Positions 1-6,974 of a stretch of DNA of 10,498 bases are shown here, piece after piece (positions within the stretch are counted from its first letter, which is position 1; every line of letters begins with the position of its first letter). This DNA is from Jimgerdemannia flammicorona. Lineage: Eukaryota > Mucoromycota > Endogonomycetes > Endogonales > Endogonaceae. Made by a program: the position numbers and the translations under genes. A model generated the notes under the pieces. That model saw only the letters and a list, made by a program, of their open reading frames with translations, had not been told where the DNA came from and made no database searches. The DNA lies in assembly GCA_003990745.1 (NCBI GenBank), contig RBNI01007253.1:1-10498 (forward strand). Reading direction: 5' to 3'.

Positions 1-1
1 A

Positions 2-244
2 TTGCAACACTTAGGAGAAACGCCTGCTCTACAGCCACTACTAGGAGATTGTGAGCTTTGCCCCTTTCCCACTCTGGTCCACTTTCCGATACAAAGAACG
101 AGTCCGTTTTCAAGAGAAGTCCGCTACGTTTTGGTTCGCTTGCCAGATAAGCCTGAAGATCTGCCGCCCAAGTTCAAGGAAGAACTTCGCCGCCGTTTCC
201 CAGTTGAAGCCGCCGATTTAGAAGAATCCGCGCCACCCGAGTAA
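2..244 (+). CDS. 3' end of an open reading frame of unknown function, cut by the window edge
   Basis: The frame is open from the first bases to a TAA at 242-244. It begins inside the window with a TTG codon that is very unlikely to be the start, so at least 80 C-terminal residues are visible and the 5' part lies outside. The tail is charged and proline-rich (RYVLVRLPDKPEDLPPKFKE, then RRRFP and an acidic end, EESAPPE). I see no signal peptide, membrane segment or motif I can assign. Unlike most of the window the stretch is rich in CpG, as expected for sequence that has escaped the decay seen further right or that is young. The TTCCCAG motif of the neighbouring array already occurs at 197-203 inside this frame, so the tail may itself be repeat-derived. 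It could be a cellular gene or the end of a mobile-element ORF; I cannot tell. Confidence 0.35.
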   Translation: MQHLGETPALQPLLGDCELCPFPTLVHFPIQRTSPFSREVRYVLVRLPDKPEDLPPKFKEELRRRFPVEAADLEESAPPE

Positions 245-640
245 TATTCCCAGAAGAACCCAAGTTATCCGCATTCCCAGAAAACCCGCGACCTCCAAGT
301 TATTCGTTATTCCCAGTGAGCCCAAGAATCCGCTGCCAGTATCATTCCCAGAATCCACGCCATACGATTCCCAGTGAGCCAAATCGAGTTATCCGCCAGA
401 AATCGCATACTTTCGGAAATCCGTCGCACTACACAAGGATCGCCCGCCACCCAAGAAGAAGAACCGCTAAATTGCCAGACCGTCACACACAGAGATCGTC
501 GCGCTACATAGAAATCGTCCGTCACCCAAGAAGGAAAACCGCCAAATTGCCAGACCGTCACGCATAAGGAACCCATTGCGCTACACAGGAAATTCTACCA
601 TTCCCAGTTGACCCAAGAAGGAAAAGACATACAAATCGCC
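197..640. repeat. Degenerate tandem array with TTCCCAG motif and ~75-bp units
   Basis: TTCCCAG occurs at 197, 247, 274, 310, 345, 368 and 601, usually followed by a purine-rich GAAC/GAGCC and then by ATCCGC-like sequence. Inside the array a longer unit is seen at about 424-498 and 499-576, with a decayed third start near 577. These units share CACCCAAGAAG, AATTGCCAGACCGTCAC and CGCNCTACA in the same order, with periods of 75 and about 78 bases. Because 75 is a multiple of three, both strands carry short open frames that echo the unit (for example RHPRRKTAKLPDRH on plus and VTVWQF on minus). These are by-products of periodicity, not evidence of a protein. The array is CpG-rich. Its origin is unknown; it could be a minisatellite or repeats inside a longer transposon. 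Confidence 0.6.
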
Positions 641-843
641 GCCACACCCAAGAACCTGTCCCAAAAAGGAAACCGTTCGCACAGTATCCAGATCTTGACT
701 ATTATACCACTAAACACCAAAGACCTTAGGAAATCTTATAAACATTTTGTTGCTTTTAACAAAGTAACTGGGGGCTCAAGCCAAACTACATCAACCCCCA
801 ACCTTGTAATTTGCCTCCATTGAGCCAGGCACGTTACACTATA
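641..843. other. Intergenic spacer, no gene seen
   Basis: AT-rich sequence without a convincing ORF. The only structure is an inverted pair GGCTCAA (773-779) / TTGAGCC (820-826), and within it a TGGGGG / CCCCCA pair at about 769-801. This might be the relic of an element end, but no partner repeat lies in the window. The last CpG before a long CpG-free run is at 832. Confidence 0.5.
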
Positions 844-1258
844 AAAAGTAGTATACTGAACTATTGGATCATTGGATCATCTATAACATTATATCCAATG
901 GCAAAATTAAATACTTCTATTTGATATATGCACTTTTACACATTCTGAATATACACTTTGGCATATCCCTTTGCTTAACAGTAACTACTATAGTCTTCTA
1001 AACAGAACTTTCATAAAGATTCATAGTGTGGCTGCCCTTTAGATTACTTTAGTAATAGGTAGTTTTATCACTCAAGATGGAGAAAAGATACAGTCACCCC
1101 CAGCAGTAGGCAGCCACATTACTTGGGAAATAGAGGCCTCATATTAATGACCCAACAGTTCAGTATGCTACTTTTCTTGAGCAATATAATATTCTTGGAA
1201 AAAGCCAGGTTGATTGTATATATGGCTCATCTGGGGATTTCTGCTAGATCCCTGTTAC
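844..1258. repeat. Tandem repeat unit A (~420 bp) with inverted termini
   Basis: First copy of a unit that recurs at 6975 (B) and, shortened, at 7394 (C). It opens with AAAAGTAGTATACTGAACT. Positions 1145-1175 carry the reverse complement of the opening 31 bases (844-874) with 27 of 31 matches, and the mismatches are transitions. Units A and B stay alignable past this inverted copy (CTTGGAAAAAGCCAG, then GGATTTCTGCT) to the hAT-like insertion. The 332-bp core 844-1175 therefore looks like a small TIR (MITE-like) element inside a tandem unit. No ORF of note. There is no CpG between 834 and 1296. Compared with A, unit B has T where A has C and A where A has G at many positions, so A seems less decayed. 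Confidence 0.7.
1252..1258. repeat. Left target-site duplication of the hAT-like element (CTGTTAC)
   Basis: CTGTTAC here and CTGTTGC at 1852-1858 flank the 593-bp palindromic element exactly at its TAGTGCTC / GAGCACTA ends; they differ by one transition. The equivalent uninterrupted junction between units B and C reads CCTGTTGTTTATAAAAAG (around 7381-7397), which shows the empty-site sequence and supports the assignment. Confidence 0.6.
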
Positions 1259-1851
1259 TAGTGCTCCTAATAAGTCAATTTAATCCAGATTGGATTCGGA
1301 TTGATTCAGATTGAATCCCATCTGGATGGATTTGAATCAATCATTATTTTGATTTCCAAATTAGAAAAATAAATGTTTACATCAATAACTTGATAAATAA
1401 TCATCCAAATTTGATAATCTTGATATCATTTGAAAGCCCTTAATAAGGCCTATCTAATGATACCAAGAATACTGAAATCAGGTCATGTATTGCTGGATTA
1501 TAAAGGAAAACATCTGAATTGCTGATTTTGGAAATTATTCAATTTGCCAATTTTGGAAATTTCATCAAATAGAACATTTTCCTTAATATCTTGGCAATGC
1601 ATAATCCGATTTTAATGTTCTTGATATCATTAGAAAGGCCTTATTAAGGGATTTCAAATAACACCAAGATTATCAAATTTAGACAATTATTCATTAAGTT
1701 AATGTTATAAATATTTAATTGTCTAATTTGGAAATCAAAACAATGGTTGATTCGAATCCATCTAGATGGGATTTGAATCTCATCCAAGTTAATCCCAATG
1801 AGATTCAAATCCCATCTGAATCCCATCTGGATTGACTCATTCAGAGCACTA
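1259..1851. mobile_element. hAT-like non-autonomous palindromic (foldback) element, 593 bp
   Basis: The ends are TAGTGCTC and GAGCACTA. Behind them the two halves are reverse complements over almost their whole length, folding around position 1543-1544. Exact paired blocks include the 17-mer 1347-1363 with 1724-1740, and the CCCTTAATAAGGCC block 1437-1450 with GGCCTTATTAAGGG at 1637-1650. Both subterminal regions carry several copies of an ATCCCATCTGGAT / GATTCAAATCCC motif in both orientations. Flanking 7-bp near-identical duplications (1252-1258, 1852-1858) mark it as an insertion. No protein is encoded; the small minus-strand frame at 1644-1826 just reads the palindrome. Assignment to hAT rests on the TAGTG-type end and duplication length (hAT elements normally make 8 bp), so the superfamily is tentative. 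That it is a palindromic inserted element is well supported. A transcript would form a hairpin of roughly 280 bp. Confidence 0.7.
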
Positions 1852-1858
1852 CTGTTGC

Positions 1859-1863
1859 CTATG
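1859..1863. repeat. Left target-site duplication of the copia element (CTATG)
   Basis: CTATG directly abuts the TGTTGTGG end of the left LTR and is repeated at 6970-6974, directly after the TTTCAATA end of the right LTR. This five-base duplication fixes both element boundaries and shows that the two LTRs belong to the same insertion. Confidence 0.85.
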
Positions 1864-2016
1864 TGTTGTGGAATGTGGACTTTGGAGAGAGAAGCAAACT
1901 GTTTATTGCTAATTCTTACGCACTTTTATGCATCGCCATTAGTGATGTTTACATGATGACGTAGTCAAGGAAGGCTGCGCCACCATATATCAAGTTGTAA
2001 CCTACATATTTCAATA
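1864..2016 (-). repeat. 3' LTR of the copia element (153 bp)
   Basis: On the minus strand it begins TATTGAAATATG and ends CCACAACA. It matches the 5' LTR base for base without gaps except at 1929, 1935, 1946, 1961, 1979 and 1992. At each of these one copy has CG and the other TG or CA. This copy has lost the CpG at 1929, 1946 and 1992. A minus-strand AATAAA (1902-1907) may be the polyadenylation signal. Confidence 0.93.
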
Positions 2017-2027
2017 CTCCCACTCAA
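2017..2027 (-). promoter_or_regulatory. Polypurine tract (plus-strand primer) of the copia element
   Basis: The minus strand reads TTGAGTGGGAG immediately before the 3' LTR. GTGGGAG-type tracts at exactly this place are typical of Ty1/copia elements and prime second-strand DNA synthesis by RNase H-resistant RNA. Confidence 0.85.
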
Positions 2028-2304
2028 TGAGATATGCAAATTCCCAAACTATAATAATAAGCTATAACCACTGCAAATCTCGCTGCAATATTCAGACCGC
2101 TATCTAGAAATCGAAAAACATTTGAATTGCCTACTTAAAGCTTGAAAAATAGGTTGAAAAGTAGAGATGTGAACATTTATAGATGAGCAATGTTGGTAGA
2201 AATCTGCAATGTAGCAATAGGGAAAAGAAATGCATTGAATATAAAATAGATTTCGAAATTGATCTGCCGAAATACTTCCGTATAGCTCACTATTATTGCT
2301 GTTT
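2028..2304 (-). other. 3' untranslated region of the copia element
   Basis: Non-coding stretch between the natural TAA end of pol (2305-2307) and the polypurine tract. It is AT-rich and carries no ORF or extra domain. A 95-codon plus-strand frame across 2183-2470 is antisense to the pol 3' end and not a gene. Confidence 0.7.
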
Positions 2305-2349
2305 TTATTGCTGGCATATAGTTTTCGCCACCGTAACTCCCATTCCCTT

Positions 2350-2800
2350 TATGCATAGATCAAATCTTGTCTTTGGGAGGGCTTTCGTTAATGAATCTGC
2401 TATCATATACTCCATTGGAGTGTATTCCAGGTGTATAGTGTCGTTTTCCACGCATTTCTATATGAAATGATGCTGTATATCGATGTGTTTCATTCTAGCG
2501 TAGTGTATAGGATTCTTTGCCAAAGTAATCATTGATTGGTTATCTTGCTGGAGTAGCGTAGAGTGCCGTTGCTTGTATCCCAGCTCCTTTAACAGTTCTC
2601 GAAGCCAGATAGCCTCCTTTGTTGCCGTTGACAACGCTTGATATTCTGCTTGCATAGAGGATGTTGCCACTGAAGGTTGCTTACGTGTTTGCCATGAAAT
2701 GGCTCCATTGTTTACTTTAAAGATGTATCCAGTCGTAGACCTTCTGTCATCTAAGTTGCTGGCCCAATCAGCATCATAAGAACTGAATAGGCATATAGTA
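2350..2800 (-). other. RNase H domain of copia pol
   Basis: The four acidic residues of the D-E-D-D active site are all visible: D in SYDADWA (2773-2775), E in QAEYQAL (2644-2646), D in QQDNQSM (2542-2544) and D in MKHIDIQHH (2479-2481). The RSTTGYIF and ISWQTRKQ blocks typical of copia RNase H lie between. A TAG at 2458-2460 interrupts the last segment, which continues in the same frame (IADSLTKALPK) to the natural TAA at 2305. Confidence 0.88.
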
Positions 2801-3049
2801 CTCCTGCTTTGCCTATTATCACTGCCCAAACTGAGCGTATAGTCCACGGTTTCTTTGATGTACCTGAAAATTCGCTTGATTGCTGTCCAATGGCTATTGT
2901 CATAGCATGAAGAATACTGCACTGCTTTGTTTACCGCAAAAGAGATATCAGGTCTCATCCCTTGCATAAGATATATGAGGGATCCCACGGCTTGTCAATA
3001 GGGGATGTCGTTTCCCTTGGGCATAGTGTCAGACTTCTTTAGTTTCACA

Positions 3050-3792
3050 AATATTTCCATAGGTGTCCTGACTGGTTTGCATTTACTCATCCCGAATCGC
3101 TTGAGAATATTTCGAATATATGTGGCTTGCATTAGATGTATAGCACACTCACATCTGTTATATGTAATCGATATTTCAAGGAGATAGGATGCTTCATCTA
3201 AGTCTGTCATTTTGAATTTCTGGTATAGTGTAGCCTTTATGTCATTGATTTCACTTACTGTTCCGACTAAAATAATATCATCAACCCAAATTCCCAGGTA
3301 TACCATTCCTGAGGATGTATGTCGGGTGTATATGTATGGATCAGCTTCACAACACTTGAATCCATTGTCTAGGAGATATCCATCGATCTTTCGATTCCAC
3401 AACCTTGCTGCTTGCTTGATTCTATAGAGCCCTTTGCATAATTTACATACGAGCTCATTTCCATCATTGTCATATAGTTCATATCCTTGTGGTTGTCATA
3501 CATATAACTCCGTGTCTACGTCACCATTCAAGAACGCTGTCTTTACGTTCATTTGGTGTATTTCATAGTTGTACTTGGCTCCGATCGCAAGAAGTATTCT
3601 AAGTGAAGTCAACTTAAATACCAGGGAAAATGTCTCATTGTAGTCTACGCTGTAGCCTTGTGAGTACCCCTTTGCTACAAATTGAGCCTTATACCGTTCT
3701 ACGTTACCATTAGCCTTACACTTGATCTTGTAGACCCACTTCGATCCTATAGCTTGTCGCTCTGCTGGAAGGCTTACTAGATCCCAAGTGTT
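3050..3792 (-). other. Reverse transcriptase domain of copia pol (first catalytic Asp lost)
   Basis: It starts NTWDLVSLP and contains GSKWVYKIK, VAKGYSQ, ETFSLVFKLTSLR, MNVKTAFLNG, GLYRIKQA and LGIWVDDIILV, the usual copia RT blocks in order. The motif A aspartate (MDVKTAFLNG in the family) is asparagine here (codon 3547-3549). The VDD pair of motif C (3277-3282) is kept. Loss of the motif A aspartate should abolish polymerase activity even without the TGA at 3496-3498. Confidence 0.9.
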
Positions 3793-4686
3793 GTTTTTGA
3801 TGAGCAAACTGTACTCCTCGTCCATAGCCCTTCTCCACTCCTTCTTATTATTTGAGTGAATGGCTTCGTCGTAGTTCTCCAGTTCACCGGTCATTGCAAT
3901 ATATGTGCATTCATAAGAATCGGCATAGTTCACGTGATGTCCGCTATTGTTGTCATGACGGGATGTCTTAGGTAGGTCCCAATAACCTCCTAAATCCATA
4001 TCTAGAACTCTAGATTTGCGCTTTTGTTTGCCCTTCGGAGAGGTATCCTCTTCATCGTCCTCGTCCATAATTTCCATTATCCTTGGTTCTTGCAACTTCA
4101 TTGCCATTTGAATGGGTTGCGCTTTTGCTGGCGTAGGTCCCAAGGATGTCTTTGGCGTAGTCTTTGGTATTGTTCTGGGTATAGATGTTGTTCTGCTAGC
4201 CTTTGCAGTTGGCGTAGATGTCATTGGCTGTACTGTCGAATTCACTGTCAGATTCACCATCGGATTCGAGATAGGAATTTCCACGTAAATTTCCTGCTTA
4301 GTCTCCTTGAACTATACATTGCGTGAAATGATCATATGTCGTTTCTGCGAGTTCCAAAGTCTGTATCCCGCTCCATCGTATCTAAGGAATATATGCTTAT
4401 CTGCCTTAGGTTCGAACTTGCCTCAGTTGCCACCTTTGTCCAGAATGTATGCCTTGCTTCTGAATATGCGTAAGTGTGAAATGTCAGGCTTGGATTCATT
4501 CCATAATTCCTCAGGGGTAAGATTGCTGTCGTTCCTGGATTGCTTGCCAGGATCCTTGCTTAGAGCTCAAGAGAAACAACAATTTCAAATATATGCCGCC
4601 ATATTCACTGCTTCTGCCCAAAAGGACTTTGGTAAGCTGGCCGTATTCATCATCATTCTAGCCATTTCCACTACCATTCGATTGAA

Positions 4687-5190
4687 TCATTCTACCACGC
4701 CATTTTGCTGAGGTATATAAGGGGCTGTCGTAGAGTGCTGTATACTGTTCTTCTTCAAGAAGTGTCTGAAACCTTTGTTGATGTATTCTTTGCCGTTATC
4801 TGAGCATAGGGTTCATATTCTATGTCTCGTCTTGTTCTCCACGGCTGCCTTGAATTCCCGGAATTTGTCAAATGCCTCGTTTTTCCCCTCAATGAGATAT
4901 ACGTGGACTTTGTGTGTATAATCATCAATGAATGTAATAAAATACTTCTTCCCAAAGTGTGATGCTGTTCGTATGGGGCCACAAATATCCATATGAATCA
5001 AATCGAGAATGCTGGCTGCTCGCTTCATTTGTTCCTGAAAAGGTTGCTGGGAAGCCTTATTTGCCGTGCATCTATCGCAAAAGAAATCTGGTAGCATATA
5101 GTCTGGTAAACCGTACATGGACTTGCTCCTTACCATCCATTTGAGACTCATTTTACCGATATGTCCTAAGTGTTCATGCATTATATGCCA
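4687..5190 (-). other. Integrase region of copia pol (HHCC zinc part and DD35E core)
   Basis: FWHIMHEHLGHIGK followed by CDRC gives the pre-integrase/HHCC zinc-binding segment. The core has D in IHMDICGP (4987-4989), D in SDNGKEY (4798-4800) and E in QQNGVVE (4690-4692). The second and third are separated by exactly 35 residues, the canonical D-35-E spacing. All three catalytic acids survive, but TGA codons lie between them (4813-4815) and directly after the glutamate (4687-4689). Confidence 0.88.
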
Positions 5191-5349
5191 GAAATCCTCT
5201 CCTGTCGTAGTTACAGAATATGCGGATATAGCGCCACTCGGCATGCTGTTGATTGCATATAGATTCCCCTTTTTCGATGTGTACATTAACTCCTTATTGT
5301 TCTTCAGATTGATTACCGTTACACTGTTCGGGCATATATTTACTCCTCT

Positions 5350-5606
5350 GTCCCCGCAAGCCATCATCCAGCCTATCGAAAAGAGGTTCTTGCCTATATC
5401 TGGAGCATATAGTATGTCCACGAAGGTACCTGAAGGTTCATCAACATTTCCATGTAGATGTATGCCTATGTTGCCTTTCCCTTGAGCGTAAGTGACGTTA
5501 TTGTCACCTAGCTTGATAGGTATGGGATGCTTGAACTTCTTGTATGTAGAGAACCACTCCTGGTGAGCTGTCATATGCTGTGTTGTGCCCAAATCTATGA
5601 GCCAGA
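5350..5606 (-). other. Protease domain of copia pol, catalytic motif altered
   Basis: The catalytic segment reads WLIDLGTTQHM where copia proteases have W-x-x-D-S-G-A-T/S-x-H-M. The aspartate (codon 5593-5595) is kept, but the following serine is leucine (TTG) and the alanine is threonine (ACA). TTG can arise from the serine codon TCG and ACA from GCA after a C, so both look like CpG transitions. The downstream flap and FVDILYAPDIGKNLFS strand are well conserved. Retroviral-type aspartic proteases need the D-T/S-G triplet, so this copy is probably inactive. Confidence 0.8.
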
Positions 5607-5762
5607 CCTCTTCGCTGCATGCATAAGCGCTGTTTGGCATATAGCTTACATTTGCACTGGCGCCGACATTGACATCACCATTTTTCGCTGTCTGAAGAGT
5701 GTTTCCTTTATCAGGATTTGTAGATGTCGAATTGCCACCGCATTTGCAACTGGCATTGTTTT

Positions 5763-6752
5763 TCAAATTATCTCCCGCTTCTGCATATGGATAGGTTGCC
5801 ACTTCTGCAAAGAATAGACCTCCCCATTGCCACTGCTGTCATTATTGGCGTCCACTGTATTTGCCTGCCATTGTCCGCCTTTCTCCTTTTTCTTGTGGTT
5901 GCAGTCCTTTTCACAATGTCCAAGCTTATTGCAATAGAAGCATTTCCCAGTGAATTTCTGACCATCACGTTGCTGGCTCTTGCCTCGGCCTTTATTCGAC
6001 TTGCCTTTGCCATTGCCTTGTCCACGTGCTCCGCTGTAAAAGGCTTTTTCCTCGCCATCATTGTCTTCATTGGTATTCAGCCTCGTTTCCTCATTTAATA
6101 GGCTCGTGACGACGTGCTTGTAATCCAATAATTTGTCAGACTCTCTCATAGCCGCAACGATAATATTGTATGCCTCCAGAAGGCCTCGTGTAAGGGTCAG
6201 GACCTTGTCTTCATCCCTAATGGCATCCCCTGGCATAGTTGTAAGGGAATTCACTTGATTCGCCAGCTTGTTGACTCAGTTGGCATATTCCCGGATGTTC
6301 TCCATCGACTTCATTCAAAGATTGAATAATTGCGCCTTCAAGTGGAATCTGTTCGAAGTGGATGCTTGTTAGTAGTGATTCCGCAAGATGTCCCAGGCTT
6401 CGTTCGCTATTATAGCATTGATTACAAGCTTCATTTGTATGTTCGAAAGGGTAAATGTAATCTCCCTTAGTGCCTTATGATCATTAGTAGCATCGTACCC
6501 CATAATCTGTACCTGTGGCTTCCAATAGTCCCCCAAACTACATTCTTCAAGGAGATTCTTTATATGATATGCCCATATGGCGTAATCCGTGCCATCAAAG
6601 ACAGGAATCATCCTTTTTACTGTGTTTGTAGTTGTAGGCGCCACTATCGTTGTTGTTGTTGTCATCATAATGGAGGCTGCCGTACCTGTGCCGGTATCCG
6701 AGCCTGTATTACCGCTGGGGCTTGGCATGCTGCTAGCACTGCTTGTATTCAT
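5763..6752 (-). pseudogene. gag: copia gag with CCHC zinc knuckle (three in-frame stops)
   Basis: It starts with ATG at 6750-6752, 65 bases downstream of the 5' LTR. A Ser/Thr/Gly-rich leader is followed by FDGTDYAIWAYHIKNLLEE, the entry of the copia-type Gag (UBN2/retrotran_gag) fold, and later by RGLLEAYNIIVAAMRES. The zinc knuckle CFYCNKLGHCEKDC (5901-5942) fits CX2CX4HX4C and would bind RNA; it sits in a basic Gly/Lys/Arg-rich segment. Stops at 6369-6371 (TAA), 6315-6317 (TGA) and 6276-6278 (TGA) break the frame, which then ends at 5763-5765. The pol frame lies -1 relative to gag. Related fungal elements often have one continuous Gag-Pol ORF, and a GGGGAGG stretch near 5825 suggests a lost base rather than programmed frameshifting. 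Confidence 0.9.
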
Positions 6753-6800
6753 GTATAGTATAGTGTAGCATATGTATTAGAGGATGTATTATAGCCGCTA

Positions 6801-6816
6801 AGCGGGGCTCATAACC
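6801..6816 (-). promoter_or_regulatory. Primer-binding site matching the anticodon arm of initiator tRNA-Met (half-tRNA primer)
   Basis: The minus strand directly after the 5' LTR reads GGTTATGAGCCCCGCT. Its complement GGGGCTCATAACC is the anticodon stem-loop of eukaryotic initiator tRNA-Met (anticodon CAU within CUCAUAA), not a tRNA 3' end. Drosophila copia and yeast Ty5 prime from an initiator tRNA cut in the anticodon loop region, so the same mode is inferred here. There is no gap between LTR and primer site. Confidence 0.8.
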
Positions 6817-6969
6817 TGTTGTGGAATGTGGACTTTGGAGAGAGAAGCAAACTGTTTATTGCTAATTCTTACGCACTTTTACGCATCACCATTAGTGACG
6901 TTTACATGATGACATAGTCAAGGAAGGCTGCACCACCATATATCGAGTTGTAACCTACATATTTCAATA
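6817..6969 (-). repeat. 5' LTR of the copia element (153 bp)
   Basis: Same length as the 3' LTR with six substitutions, all at CpG sites; this copy has lost the CpG at 6888, 6914 and 6932. As the 5' LTR it should hold the promoter. CGATATATGG (minus strand, about 6936-6945) is the only TATA-like string, and GCGTAAAAGTGCGTAAG is a short internal direct repeat that may be regulatory; both are guesses. The LTR is very short, which is usual for copia elements. Confidence 0.93.
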
Positions 6970-6974
6970 CTATG
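6970..6974. repeat. Right target-site duplication of the copia element (CTATG)
   Basis: Partner of 1859-1863. Unit B of the ~420-bp family starts at the next base (6975), so the copia element cut the array within a few bases of a unit boundary. Confidence 0.85.

Larger units (their letters stand above)
2305..5838 (-). pseudogene. pol: copia pol: protease, integrase, reverse transcriptase, RNase H (nine in-frame stops)
   Basis: One reading frame runs from just after a TGA at 5837-5839 to the natural TAA at 2305-2307. In order it shows the aspartic protease (about 5350-5606), the GAG-pre-integrase/zinc region and integrase core (about 4687-5190), a Pro/Thr-rich then acidic and basic linker (about 4000-4284), reverse transcriptase (about 3050-3792) and RNase H (about 2350-2800). 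Stops interrupt it at 4813, 4687, 4585, 4567, 4423, 3496 and 2995 (all TGA) and at 4312 and 2458 (TAG). Several TGA lie where copia proteins normally have arginine, for example after NGVVE and before QPQGY and QAVGSL, as if CGA had become TGA. No frameshift occurs inside pol. The product would be cut from a Gag-Pol polyprotein in a virus-like particle; here only fragments could be made. Confidence 0.93.
1864..6969 (-). mobile_element. Ty1/copia LTR retrotransposon, full-length but inactivated (5106 bp)
   Basis: The element reads right to left: 5' LTR 6817-6969, primer site 6801-6816, gag, protease, integrase, reverse transcriptase, RNase H, polypurine tract 2017-2027, 3' LTR 1864-2016. Integrase lying before reverse transcriptase defines the copia (Pseudoviridae) order. 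The two LTRs are both exactly 153 bp and the element is flanked by the 5-bp direct duplication CTATG (1859-1863 and 6970-6974), as expected for copia integrase. It inserted into the junction between tandem units A and B, next to the earlier hAT-like element. The coding region carries 12 in-frame stops and one frame change, so it cannot move by itself. No internal deletion is apparent; order and spacing of all domains are normal. Confidence 0.95.

Noticed and set aside
316..576. Overlapping ORFs on both strands (83 and 89 codons)
   Set aside because: Both merely read the 75-bp tandem unit, whose period is a multiple of three; the repeat explains the openness.
769..826. GGGGG/CCCCC and GGCTCAA/TTGAGCC inverted pairs as an LTR or element end
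   Set aside because: No partner repeat, polypurine tract or target duplication could be found in the window.
1123..1314. 63-codon plus-strand ORF running from unit A into the hAT-like element
   Set aside because: It crosses an insertion boundary and has no counterpart in unit B.
1644..1826. 60-codon minus-strand ORF
   Set aside because: It lies inside one arm of the palindromic element and encodes only its repeated motifs.
4307..4711. 134-codon plus-strand ORF, and similar ones at 5117-5485 and 5724-6098
   Set aside because: They are antisense to conserved copia gag-pol sequence; the minus-strand reading has clear domain motifs.
6794..6816. tRNA-like string GCGGGGCTCATAACC as a possible tRNA gene
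   Set aside because: Only the anticodon arm is present, without D-arm, T-arm or acceptor stem, and it sits exactly at the LTR edge; it is the primer-binding site.
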